Positions 36,328 through 42,976 of a stretch of 64,000 nucleotides of DNA are shown one piece after another. Position 1 is the stretch's first letter. Each line of letters starts with the position of its first letter. A program made the translations under genes and the position numbers. The notes under the pieces are model-generated. The model worked only from the letters and a program-made list of their open reading frames with translations, had not been told where the DNA came from and did no database searches. The DNA lies in assembly GCA_035772405.1 (NCBI GenBank), contig JAYKKM010000504.1, positions 558,501-622,500 of the forward strand, given 5' to 3'. This stretch comes from Chrysogorgia sp. JL179-B06 (Eukaryota; Cnidaria; Anthozoa; Scleralcyonacea; Chrysogorgiidae).

Positions 36328-37023
36328 ATGACTCAAGCCCGAGAGGTTAGCGAAGAAGATATTGCCAACATGCTGAGAACGGCCTTTACCAGTGTGTCTA
36401 CCCCACAAGACGTCCCTGGACCCAAGGTCTTAAACGAGTACTTCTCAATGTGCTCACCGCTCCTCGACCTCAACCCCGACGGAGGGTTGCCAAAACGGTT
36501 CGGCTCTCAGGTCAACCGTACTAGGCATCTTCTCGACGCTTGGATCGATCTTCGGGAGGAAAGAGCCAACGAGCTTGCTGATAGATTAGCTAGCATAATC
36601 CCTGTGTGGTGTCACTCACCATTCAAATACCTCATGTTAGCGAGTGGTGTCTACTTGAACGACCCTCGTAAGTCCAACGCCACATTACTCGGTAACTTCC
36701 TCGAAGTGTTCTTAGCGACCCTTATGTGGAAACCATGCCCAACCAAAGCCAAGGCGTGGTTAGAGCTCGCCGCAAACCGCGACGTCCACGTTTGCAAGGT
36801 GGGGTGTAATGAGATACTGGGTGTGGGTGATATCAGGGACCACGTACTCTCACCCACCCACAGACACTTTGCGAGAGATGAAAACGTGTACACCTGTCAC
36901 CCGTGCGGTGTGGTCACCAACGACCCACTGCATCGCTTAAGACATGAGAGCTCGAGGTCCCATCTTAAAAACTTAGAGCTCCAGCGGATATTCAACATGG
37001 AACGACGGTTTCCACCACAATAA
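36328..37023 (+). CDS. 231-residue protein with two C-terminal zinc fingers
   Basis: Not recognised. The N-terminal two thirds are helical and mixed (ANMLRTAFTSVSTPQD; FLEVFLATLMWKPCPTKAKA). The C-terminus has two finger-like units with matching spacing: CKVGCNEILGVGDIRDHVLS with TH following (about 157-183) and CHPCGVVTNDPLHRLRHESS with H following (about 191-215). Such paired U1/C2H2-like fingers usually bind DNA or RNA. It is transcribed from the divergent promoter and followed after 28 bp by the thymidine kinase gene, suggesting an early two-gene unit. I do not know this protein from other Polintons. An alternative is a remnant of a captured host or viral regulator. Confidence 0.6.
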   Translation: MTQAREVSEEDIANMLRTAFTSVSTPQDVPGPKVLNEYFSMCSPLLDLNPDGGLPKRFGSQVNRTRHLLDAWIDLREERANELADRLASIIPVWCHSPFKYLMLASGVYLNDPRKSNATLLGNFLEVFLATLMWKPCPTKAKAWLELAANRDVHVCKVGCNEILGVGDIRDHVLSPTHRHFARDENVYTCHPCGVVTNDPLHRLRHESSRSHLKNLELQRIFNMERRFPPQ

Positions 37024-37040
37024 AAAATATTTCTCTGAGG

Positions 37041-37046
37041 GTATAG
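37041..37046 (+). promoter_or_regulatory. GTATAG promoter-like box before the thymidine kinase gene
   Basis: TCTGAGGGTATAGTAACC ends directly at the ATG (37052) and closely resembles TCTGGGAGTATAACATA before the gene at 36328. Similar GTATA boxes precede the minus-strand starts at 34560, 35137 and 39046. Confidence 0.45.
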
Positions 37047-37051
37047 TAACC

Positions 37052-37618
37052 ATGAGAAAAGTTGGTAAACTGGAAATCGTGATTGGTCCCATGTTCGCAG
37101 GAAAAACGACAGAGACTCTTCGTAGGTTAGTCGCGTTAAGTAAATCAGGGCTCAAAGTCCTTTACATGAACAACACAGGTGACACTAGGCGAACTGACCA
37201 CGCGTTCTCCACACATCGTCAGACCATTGTTGTCGGGTCAGACAGTTTACCTGCGAAGTTAATCACCAACCTTCCGAGTTCTTCCGAAGTAGCTGACTAC
37301 GACGTCATCGGAATTGATGAAGGTCATTGGTACTCTGATCTACTCCCAGTTATTCGTGGCTACGTCAAAGCTGGCATTCACGTTATTATTTGTGGTCTCA
37401 TAACAACGGAGCACTTAAAAAAACTTGGTGAGCTTGACACGCTCTTCCCAATGGCAGACGACATCACATTTCTAAAAGCGCATTGCGTCGTTTGTCGTGA
37501 CACTTACGGAACAGCTGTTGACGCGCCATTCAATTGGAGATATAATCCAGGACCATCATTTGTTGGTGGTGCTGAGCAATATCGTGCAGTGTGCAGACGT
37601 CATCATCCTTCCACGTAA
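37052..37618 (+). CDS. TK: Thymidine kinase, type II (vaccinia/cellular TK1-like)
   Basis: Transfers phosphate from ATP to thymidine in the dTTP salvage pathway. The 188-residue length fits the short viral/bacterial TKs. The P-loop is IGPMFAGKTT at 11-20. The catalytic segment DEGHWYSD has Glu-90; the usual Gln and Phe positions are occupied by His and Trp. The ADDITFLKAHCVVCRD segment (135-150) gives the first two zinc ligands (Cys-145, Cys-148), and VGGAEQYRAVCRRHH (171-185) provides the thymidine lasso and the other ligands (Cys-181, His-184 or -185). The frame is fully open with no intron and a promoter-like box sits just upstream. It lies well inside the Polinton between genes of the element, so it is not flanking host DNA. 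Residue substitutions around the catalytic Glu leave activity open. Confidence 0.9.
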   Translation: MRKVGKLEIVIGPMFAGKTTETLRRLVALSKSGLKVLYMNNTGDTRRTDHAFSTHRQTIVVGSDSLPAKLITNLPSSSEVADYDVIGIDEGHWYSDLLPVIRGYVKAGIHVIICGLITTEHLKKLGELDTLFPMADDITFLKAHCVVCRDTYGTAVDAPFNWRYNPGPSFVGGAEQYRAVCRRHHPST

Positions 37619-37854
37619 AATTAAGGGTGTTCTCAATACACCCCACTCTTTTAAATTTGTACATTGGTCACATGAAGCGTCCAATGTCGTAGAAACATTT
37701 TTTTCACACAGTGGTCAGAAGGTTTGTGAAATAAAGAGAGAAAGTTTCGCAGATATTTTTATCAAGTTAATTTAAAAAAATGCTAGAACAGTTGTCGCTT
37801 CAAGCGTTGTCTCAACAACGAGAACGAGCGCTAATTCGACTCATTACTCGTTGT
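37619..37854. terminator. Convergent intergenic region with hairpins
   Basis: The rightward TK gene and the leftward BRO-N gene end toward each other. Just after the TK stop is GGGTGTTCTCAATACACCC (37625-37643, 6-bp stem). On the minus side, past the BRO-N stop, CGCTTGAAGCG (about 37797-37807) is followed by a run of T. The short frames here have no domain or conserved look. I treat it as the shared 3' end region. Confidence 0.4.
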
Positions 37855-38622
37855 CTAAAAAGTCTCTTTACAATAGTGTCTCTCGTGGTTACTCAACGCT
37901 GACTTATTTTTAAATTTACGAAAACACTGGGGACACTTAAACCCGATGTCAAAGAAATATTTTATCGCTGTAGTAATAGCGTCGTCGTATGAGTCACACA
38001 ACAATGTTAGATAACCAGCGGACTTATATCTGAGCAACAGAGAGTCTTGCTCTTTGGATGTCTTGCCTGTGCCACCTGGGTTCTTGAACTCAATCACGAG
38101 TACGCTGTGCTGTCGGTTTGCATTAGCAATAATCAAGTCAGGTGTCCCACGTTGGTAACCTTTTTTCCACGAATTTATTCTCTTCGCAGAAGTGTCTTGA
38201 TTTTCACCACAAGCGGCTATCAAAATAGCTTCTGGATAATATTTCCTAAGAAAACCAACAACTTTCGTATGGAGATCGAACTCGGTGATCATTTTAAACT
38301 GATTGTGTTTGAGACCGACGTCAGCTAAACTTTTTCTAACGCTTGGCAAGACTTCGGAGTGCACCCACCTTCCGAAGTGTTTCGCACGCTCCATTTTACT
38401 CGAGAACACCAACGAGTAGACCCCAAGTTCGTTGATAAATGAGGCCTGTTCCATCTTCATTCTACAGTCAGGTTCGACGTGGTCGTTTACTGCATCTTTT
38501 GGTCGAGCATAACCTAGAGCGCTCGCGACTTCTTTCGCTTTGAACCATATATCACCGTTGTGATTAACCGTCGTGATTTGGTGACCATCGAAATCAAATA
38601 GTTGAAGTGCTATGGAAGTCAT
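37855..38622 (-). CDS. BRO-N / VRR-type nuclease / zinc-finger fusion
   Basis: 255 residues from the ATG at 38622; the frame is open a little further to a GTG, but TATATAGCG directly before this ATG supports it. Residues 1-100 form a BRO-N domain (IWFKAKEVASALGYARPKDA; NELGVYSLVFSSKMERAKHF; WVHSEVLPSVRKS), a DNA-binding module of large DNA viruses and phages. Residues 110-225 resemble VRR-type PD-(D/E)XK nucleases: GTPDLIIA (Asp-162), VLVIEFKNPGG (Glu-178, Lys-180), SKEQDSLLLRYKSAGYLTLL (Gln-192). Residues 228-251 are a zinc finger (CPQCFRKFKNKSALSNHERH followed by a Cys). The combination suggests sequence-directed cleavage, for processing replication intermediates or for conflict with other genomes. 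The role is inferred; the catalytic residues are present. Confidence 0.8.
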   Translation of the reverse strand: MTSIALQLFDFDGHQITTVNHNGDIWFKAKEVASALGYARPKDAVNDHVEPDCRMKMEQASFINELGVYSLVFSSKMERAKHFGRWVHSEVLPSVRKSLADVGLKHNQFKMITEFDLHTKVVGFLRKYYPEAILIAACGENQDTSAKRINSWKKGYQRGTPDLIIANANRQHSVLVIEFKNPGGTGKTSKEQDSLLLRYKSAGYLTLLCDSYDDAITTAIKYFFDIGFKCPQCFRKFKNKSALSNHERHYCKETF

Positions 38623-38647
38623 CGCTATATAGTCCTCCACGAAAAAA

Positions 38648-38833
38648 CTACTCGACGCGGGTGTAAGGTTTTTTATAGATCTGGTTTGTTGTGTACCAAC
38701 GCATCAGATGTGTTTTACTAGTCTTCGGTTCGCTACGTCGTCTGAAAAAGTTTCTAATGTTACGAATCAGCTTTCTAAATCTTCGAAGTTGAGATCCTCG
38801 AGGCTGAGACCCTCGAAGTCGAGACCAACCCAT
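38648..38833 (-). CDS. Short Arg/Lys-rich protein, core-protein-like
   Basis: 61 residues with about 18 Arg or Lys, clustered in RRFRKLIRNIRNFFRRR, and a duplicated RGSQ near the N-terminus. Small basic proteins condense the genome in adenoviruses and related elements, so a DNA-packaging role is plausible, though nothing beyond composition supports it. It starts 6 bp after the stop of the mini-protein at 38840-39046, in the same transcription unit. Confidence 0.5.
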   Translation of the reverse strand: MGWSRLRGSQPRGSQLRRFRKLIRNIRNFFRRRSEPKTSKTHLMRWYTTNQIYKKPYTRVE

Positions 38834-38839
38834 TTTAAC

Positions 38840-39046
38840 TTAGGTCACGTCTCCTACCACTCCCACAGTGTCTGACTCTGGTAACATAATAGGTTTGCCG
38901 TAAGTCTTTTTAGACCTCATACCAATCTCAGCGTGGAGCTCGAGAGTTACGTCACCGCGGCCAAATGATCCACCAGCTTTGAACATGTGGTCAGTCGTTT
39001 TATTTATCTTATATATTTCATGGGGTCTTGAAATACACGCTCCCAT
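38840..39046 (-). CDS. 68-residue protein with N-myristoylation signal
   Basis: The N-terminus MGACISRP fits the N-myristoyltransferase consensus (Gly-2, Ser-6) with Cys-4 available for palmitoylation, so the protein is probably anchored to a membrane. The rest is soluble and has no known motif (FGRGDVTLELHAEIGMRSKK). An RGD triplet occurs at about residues 30-32; its meaning is unknown. GGTATAAAGTAA lies directly before the ATG. The neighbours are the fibre-like gene and the basic protein, so a virion role is likely. Confidence 0.55.
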   Translation of the reverse strand: MGACISRPHEIYKINKTTDHMFKAGGSFGRGDVTLELHAEIGMRSKKTYGKPIMLPESDTVGVVGDVT

Positions 39047-39995
39047 TTACTTTATACCATATTCCTTCATTATTTCTCCACCCATGATTATGATGTCTCG
39101 GTTTGTCATGTAACCACTCACGATTTTCATGCCGTAGAATTCTATCAACGATGGGTATGCATAGGGTGCGAGTGGTATTCTTGGTCGGTGTATTCCAAAA
39201 ATTGTTCCATAAGGTGTGCCTATCTTTTTCATATTTGCTACGAAGTCTGAGTCAACTGACTTGATGTTGTTGACCCTGACGTGTGAATTGTCCATTTGCC
39301 AGTGTATCGATATCATATGCATTTTTGTGAGGTCAACGCCACTTGGAATAGTGCATATGCTCTCCATTGCTGGGATGCACCACCATACGCGAGTCCGTTG
39401 GCCATACCAGTCTTGTACCCTATGAACTTATCCCACTGACCGTCGTCGTTTGATATAATTGTCTCCCAATTTGATCCAGCGGTTCTCATAGGTAACCTCA
39501 CCACAACAAAAATGGAGAGGTCACACCATTGCATACTCGGACAGTTAAAATGGAGACCTGACTCAAGTGGGAGTGGTGTTAACACAGGGGATAGAAAACT
39601 TTGGCTCACACTGCTGATGCCGACAATAGGACCATAGGTCGGGTTGTTTTGCACTAATTTGCTTGTTTCACCAATGGCTTTCACTTTGTTTGAACCATTG
39701 GTGTGAAATTCCACGTTTTCAAGGCGTGTGTGCTAACGTTGAAGTCGAGCACAACATTATAGGACTGACTCTTCAGGAAACCTGATAGTAATTGCTCTAG
39801 AGTTCTTTTATTGGTAGCATCTGAGTCATCGACTGGGTCCGCTACGTTTTTTATCGCTGAGCCTTGCATGTCTATGGGCCCAGACATCCTTCCACCGGTT
39901 GCGCTTAATTTGGGATCTTCGTCTAGATGTCTTTTCGTTCTCTTTAGTATTTTATCGTGAGGGTCGTCAGACTCATACCCATAGTTTAGACTCAT
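39047..39995 (-). pseudogene. Fibre/tail-fibre-like protein, two frameshifts
   Basis: Three consecutive minus-strand frames (39995-39681, 39714-39313, 39367-39047) overlap at their ends and make one gene of about 316 codons. The N-terminal part has RMSGPIDMQGSAIKNVADP followed by DDSDATNK, the stalk motif of many phage and virus fibres; the rest looks like a globular beta-rich head (LESGLHFNCPSMQWCDLSIF). Breaks lie near 39,690-39,715 and 39,315-39,365. A fibre would act in attachment, inferred from the stalk motif alone. The first eight codons are almost the same in sequence as those of the gene at 42180. The breaks may be decay or assembly error. Confidence 0.6.
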
Positions 39996-39997
39996 TA

Positions 39998-40366
39998 CTA
40001 CTTCAAGGTGTATTTGGTTAGTAGATAACCAGAGACTGCTGAGAACCCCAACACTATCGCCAATGTTGTCGTGTCTGACTTACTTGTGGTAGTGGCCACT
40101 GTTTTTTTCACGGGAAGTGGTGTCACATTTTCTTGGTAAACTTTTTTAGCCACCACATTCTTTTGGCGAACTTTTTTAGCCGCAAGACTCGCTGGCGTTA
40201 CTAAGTTAGTCACCACATTTTCTTGGTGGACTTTTTTAGCCGCAATCGTTGGTGTTGTCGCATTCAAGCGAGTGTTCACTCCAAATTTCATGGACTCTGT
40301 GGCAATCTTTAATAAGTTGTTGTACGCAGCGATTTTGTTCTTGAGAATCACCACATTACTTGGCAT
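39998..40366 (-). CDS. Tail-anchored protein with AAKKV-x-Q repeats
   Basis: 122 residues. Three copies of an 11-residue unit, AAKKVHQENVV, AAKKVRQKNVV and AKKVYQENVT, lie at about 42-82, and a membrane segment (LAIVLGFSAVSGYLLTKY) closes the C-terminus. The basic repeats followed by a C-terminal anchor suggest a link between the genome core and a membrane or capsid. It ends 2 bp before the fibre-like gene and starts at the stop of the 277-residue gene. Confidence 0.6.
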   Translation of the reverse strand: MPSNVVILKNKIAAYNNLLKIATESMKFGVNTRLNATTPTIAAKKVHQENVVTNLVTPASLAAKKVRQKNVVAKKVYQENVTPLPVKKTVATTTSKSDTTTLAIVLGFSAVSGYLLTKYTLK

Positions 40367-41199
40367 TAACCATGTACTTGGACAACGTTGGTGTCTCTAA
40401 TCGATTTATTCATGTTGAGAATCCATGTCGACACGTCGTAGTTGACAACGCTGTCAGAAAACAACTTGCGGAACTCTTGTTGGGTCTCTAGACTTCCTGC
40501 AGAACCACCAACGACTGATACACGTGTTCTCGCTTGCGCACCAAGTGTGGAGTACACAAAGGCTTCTATGCTTTGATTTAGATATTGTAGTCCAATGTTG
40601 GTAAAACCGTCTGACAATCGCGCGACATATCGTTTGTAATCATTCTGAACGTCGTTGAGTGTGTAGACTCTGGATTCGCCTAAAGTGCCATCGCTCAGGA
40701 CTTTATTCTGGTAGTAATGTTTTCTGGGGATTTTGGAAATCTTGCCATACAATTCATAAGCGTTGAATTCTCTACTTATTGATTTCATGGTCTCACCACC
40801 TTCCATTCTTCTGAGAAGTCTTCTAATGGTGAAGTACACATGAAATCTCATCACACTTGTGACCACAGGGTGGACTTCTTGCGACACTGATAAATGTTGC
40901 AGCGAGACTCCACAACAGAAACTTGCACAATACGTCGCAAACACAACACGGTAGTAAGATTCGCTGTCATCCCACTCTGATTTTGTCTTTGACGTGGTGA
41001 TTTGTAAGGTTGGTAGCTTTGACATGAAGTAGTTATTTTGGTTAACAAAAACTTTAAAGTTATTCACTGGATAATTCAACACATTTTCTGTTGGGTAACC
41101 ATCCCAAAGCCCCCAGTGGTTCTTATGACCTTTTGGCAGTGGTTGGATAGTCCCACCGCCTTGCCATATTATTGGGAACTTTTGTGCAACCACTTCCAC
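40366..41199 (-). CDS. 277-residue virion-module protein, start codon uncertain
   Basis: Not recognised. Recurrent features are WQGGGTIQPLPKGHKNHW and WGLWDGYPTE near the N-terminus, a Cys-rich stretch (FATYCASFCCG) near 90 and VVGGSAGSLETQQEFRKLF near 230. The length and position among capsid genes make a minor structural protein possible. The frame begins with GTG at 41199; no in-frame ATG precedes residue 59 and an in-frame TAA lies just upstream, so either the ATG has mutated to GTG or translation starts differently. It overlaps the 92-residue gene by 31 bp. Confidence 0.6.
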   Translation of the reverse strand: MEVVAQKFPIIWQGGGTIQPLPKGHKNHWGLWDGYPTENVLNYPVNNFKVFVNQNNYFMSKLPTLQITTSKTKSEWDDSESYYRVVFATYCASFCCGVSLQHLSVSQEVHPVVTSVMRFHVYFTIRRLLRRMEGGETMKSISREFNAYELYGKISKIPRKHYYQNKVLSDGTLGESRVYTLNDVQNDYKRYVARLSDGFTNIGLQYLNQSIEAFVYSTLGAQARTRVSVVGGSAGSLETQQEFRKLFSDSVVNYDVSTWILNMNKSIRDTNVVQVHG

Positions 41200-41447
41200 A
41201 TGTTTTTATCATTTTTGAAGGTTGCGCTGGTTATGTCTGTGCTGAGGATGTCGTTGTTTCTGAAATATATGTCGACACTCGTGATTTTACCGTCTTGTGA
41301 AATATTTGGATTGAACTCGAATTTGCTTAAAGTAGCGTGAGGGTACTTTTTGATGAGGTCTGCCTTCGCGTCGTGTGCAGCCTTCGATGTGTTCGCCATC
41401 GCACGTTTGTAGTTCTTTCCATAGTAGTCGTGAAGGGCTTTCTGCAT
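41169..41447 (-). CDS. 92-residue conserved-looking small protein
   Basis: The start was chosen at the ATG of MQKALHDYYGKNYKRAM (41447), because the upstream extension runs through the divergent promoter. The N-terminal half is helical and basic; the C-terminal half has alternating polar/hydrophobic strands (GKITSVDIYFRNNDILSTDI). No known motif. It leads the leftward virion block opposite the gene at 41492. Confidence 0.55.
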   Translation of the reverse strand: MQKALHDYYGKNYKRAMANTSKAAHDAKADLIKKYPHATLSKFEFNPNISQDGKITSVDIYFRNNDILSTDITSATFKNDKNMWKWLHKSSQ

Positions 41448-41491
41448 ATATAATATACCATATGTTATACATAACACATGCTACATTATAT
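41448..41491. promoter_or_regulatory. 44-bp divergent promoter
   Basis: Only 44 AT-rich bases separate the two start codons. They include GGTATATTATAT reading left (ending at the ATG) and CTACATTATAT reading right, plus an ATGTTATACATAACA dyad in the middle. Confidence 0.55.
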
Positions 41492-42154
41492 ATGGTCAGG
41501 GTTGTAGTATTGATTAGAGGTCCAACGGAAACTGTGGATCTACCAGAGGCACTTTTGACGTTTGGCTCGGATCCTCACTTACTAGTGAAAAAAGCGACCA
41601 TCTTTTGGGACTATGTTAACGTGGAGACCGGTGTGAATGACGAAATAAGTTACAACAGCAACAAACACGTTTTTGGGTCTGGGTACCACACTTTTAAAAT
41701 GATCGCCGACGAATTGAAGGGATTAGGGGCTATCGAGCTAGTAGCCAACAAACACAATTCAAAGTGTGAGATAAAAACTGACCAACAATTAGAGCTGTTT
41801 AAATTTGGAGAGCTGCTAGGGTTCAACGATAACACAACGATAACCACTAGTGGTTTGGTCAGCCCTAACGTTGTGAACGTTAACAAAGGGTTGAAGTACA
41901 TACAAGTGGGTTGCAGCATTGTGAACAGACCTGAGAACATTGTTAATGGTAGCAAAAGCGAGGTTATCGTTGAGTTACCATTGACCACCACCCAACCACT
42001 GAAGAGCTCTGTTCAACACTTCTTCAACATTGAGTCGAAGGTGTCGATAAACAAAGGCGTTCTTACGCAGCTAGTGTTTAATGTGACTGACCAAGATGGT
42101 AGTGGTGTCAACGTTGGCGATATATTGTTGGATTTGTATGCAACGCTCGAGTAG
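41492..42154 (+). CDS. Structural-type protein A of a tandem paralogue pair (candidate minor capsid)
   Basis: 220 residues from the ATG at 41492; the longer frame begins in the neighbouring gene and is rejected. It shares layout with the next gene: VKKATIFWDYVNV, FKFGELLGFND, VNVNKGLKYIQVGC, HFFNIESKVSINKG and the end VNVGDILLDLYATL. The alternating pattern suggests an all-beta fold, and the position between the capsid-region genes suggests a penton or minor capsid component. I cannot prove the jelly roll from sequence alone. Confidence 0.6.
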   Translation: MVRVVVLIRGPTETVDLPEALLTFGSDPHLLVKKATIFWDYVNVETGVNDEISYNSNKHVFGSGYHTFKMIADELKGLGAIELVANKHNSKCEIKTDQQLELFKFGELLGFNDNTTITTSGLVSPNVVNVNKGLKYIQVGCSIVNRPENIVNGSKSEVIVELPLTTTQPLKSSVQHFFNIESKVSINKGVLTQLVFNVTDQDGSGVNVGDILLDLYATLE

Positions 42155-42179
42155 CTAACGCTAAACGTACGCTAAAGTA

Positions 42180-42971
42180 ATGAGTCTAAACTATGGGTTC
42201 GACTCTGGTGGTTACACTGAAAAGCGACGTACACACAACAACCCTCAAAAGTTGACGGTGATCATTGAAGGTGTGGAGAAAGTTGTGACCTTTGACTATA
42301 GTGTAGTAGCCACACATGATAACCCACACATTATAGTTAAGACAGCCACTGTGTTTTGGAGCTATGATAATGTAACGAGTAGTGATGATATTCGATTCTT
42401 ATACGTTGGTACAGAAATACCAGTGCCAAGACTCAGGACAACTCAAGTGGTTGGGGGCTACTACGACTTCGACGCGTTGGTTAGAGCTCTACGACACACG
42501 CTTAGGGTGATTTGGGTAGACCTCGCGGTGGAGAAACTGGTGGCCACAGGTAAAAGTAGGATCAAAGTTAGGGGTGTGAGGATGGGCATCACCACCCGAG
42601 TAGAACTTAGGCTAGGTGACATTGGGCTTTTGCTTGGTTTCGCGAAGGACGCAGGAATTTTACTAAATGATGAGTGGCACGACAGTCCAAATAAGATTGA
42701 CATGAGCAGAGGTCTAAAGTACGTAGAAGTCTCATGCGACGCTGTTGAGACGGAGAGCAACGTGGGCACTGATGGGAAGCGTAGCGATGCGATCACAACA
42801 CTGCCAGCACCCACCGAGCAGTCTCTTCATGGAGGGATACAACGTTATGCGTATGTTGAGTCCAAGGTGAGAATTAAAAAAGGTATTTACTCAAGTATGA
42901 CGTTTCGTGTCAAACCAAACAATGGTGACGCTGACGTTGGCGCGGTGCTATTGGAACTGTATATTGTGTGA
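42180..42971 (+). CDS. Structural-type protein B of a tandem paralogue pair (candidate minor capsid)
   Basis: 263 residues, 25 bp after its paralogue. Shared blocks: VKTATVFWSYDNV, LRLGDIGLLLGFAKD, IDMSRGLKYVEVSC, RYAYVESKVRIKKG and the end DVGAVLLELYIV. It has an extra N-terminal stretch beginning MSLNYGFDSGG, shared with the fibre-like protein. The two copies have diverged strongly, so the duplication is old and both are kept, which argues for distinct roles, for example two vertex proteins. Confidence 0.6.
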   Translation: MSLNYGFDSGGYTEKRRTHNNPQKLTVIIEGVEKVVTFDYSVVATHDNPHIIVKTATVFWSYDNVTSSDDIRFLYVGTEIPVPRLRTTQVVGGYYDFDALVRALRHTLRVIWVDLAVEKLVATGKSRIKVRGVRMGITTRVELRLGDIGLLLGFAKDAGILLNDEWHDSPNKIDMSRGLKYVEVSCDAVETESNVGTDGKRSDAITTLPAPTEQSLHGGIQRYAYVESKVRIKKGIYSSMTFRVKPNNGDADVGAVLLELYIV

Positions 42972-42976
42972 ATTAT

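Noticed and set aside
37052..37618. TK as a host gene exon flanking the element
   Set aside because: It lies more than 6 kb inside both TIRs between element genes, is intronless, and has an element-type promoter box.
37497..37775. Open frame overlapping the end of the TK gene
   Set aside because: The overlap with TK is in another frame and the unique part has no domain; the region is the convergent 3' end of two genes.
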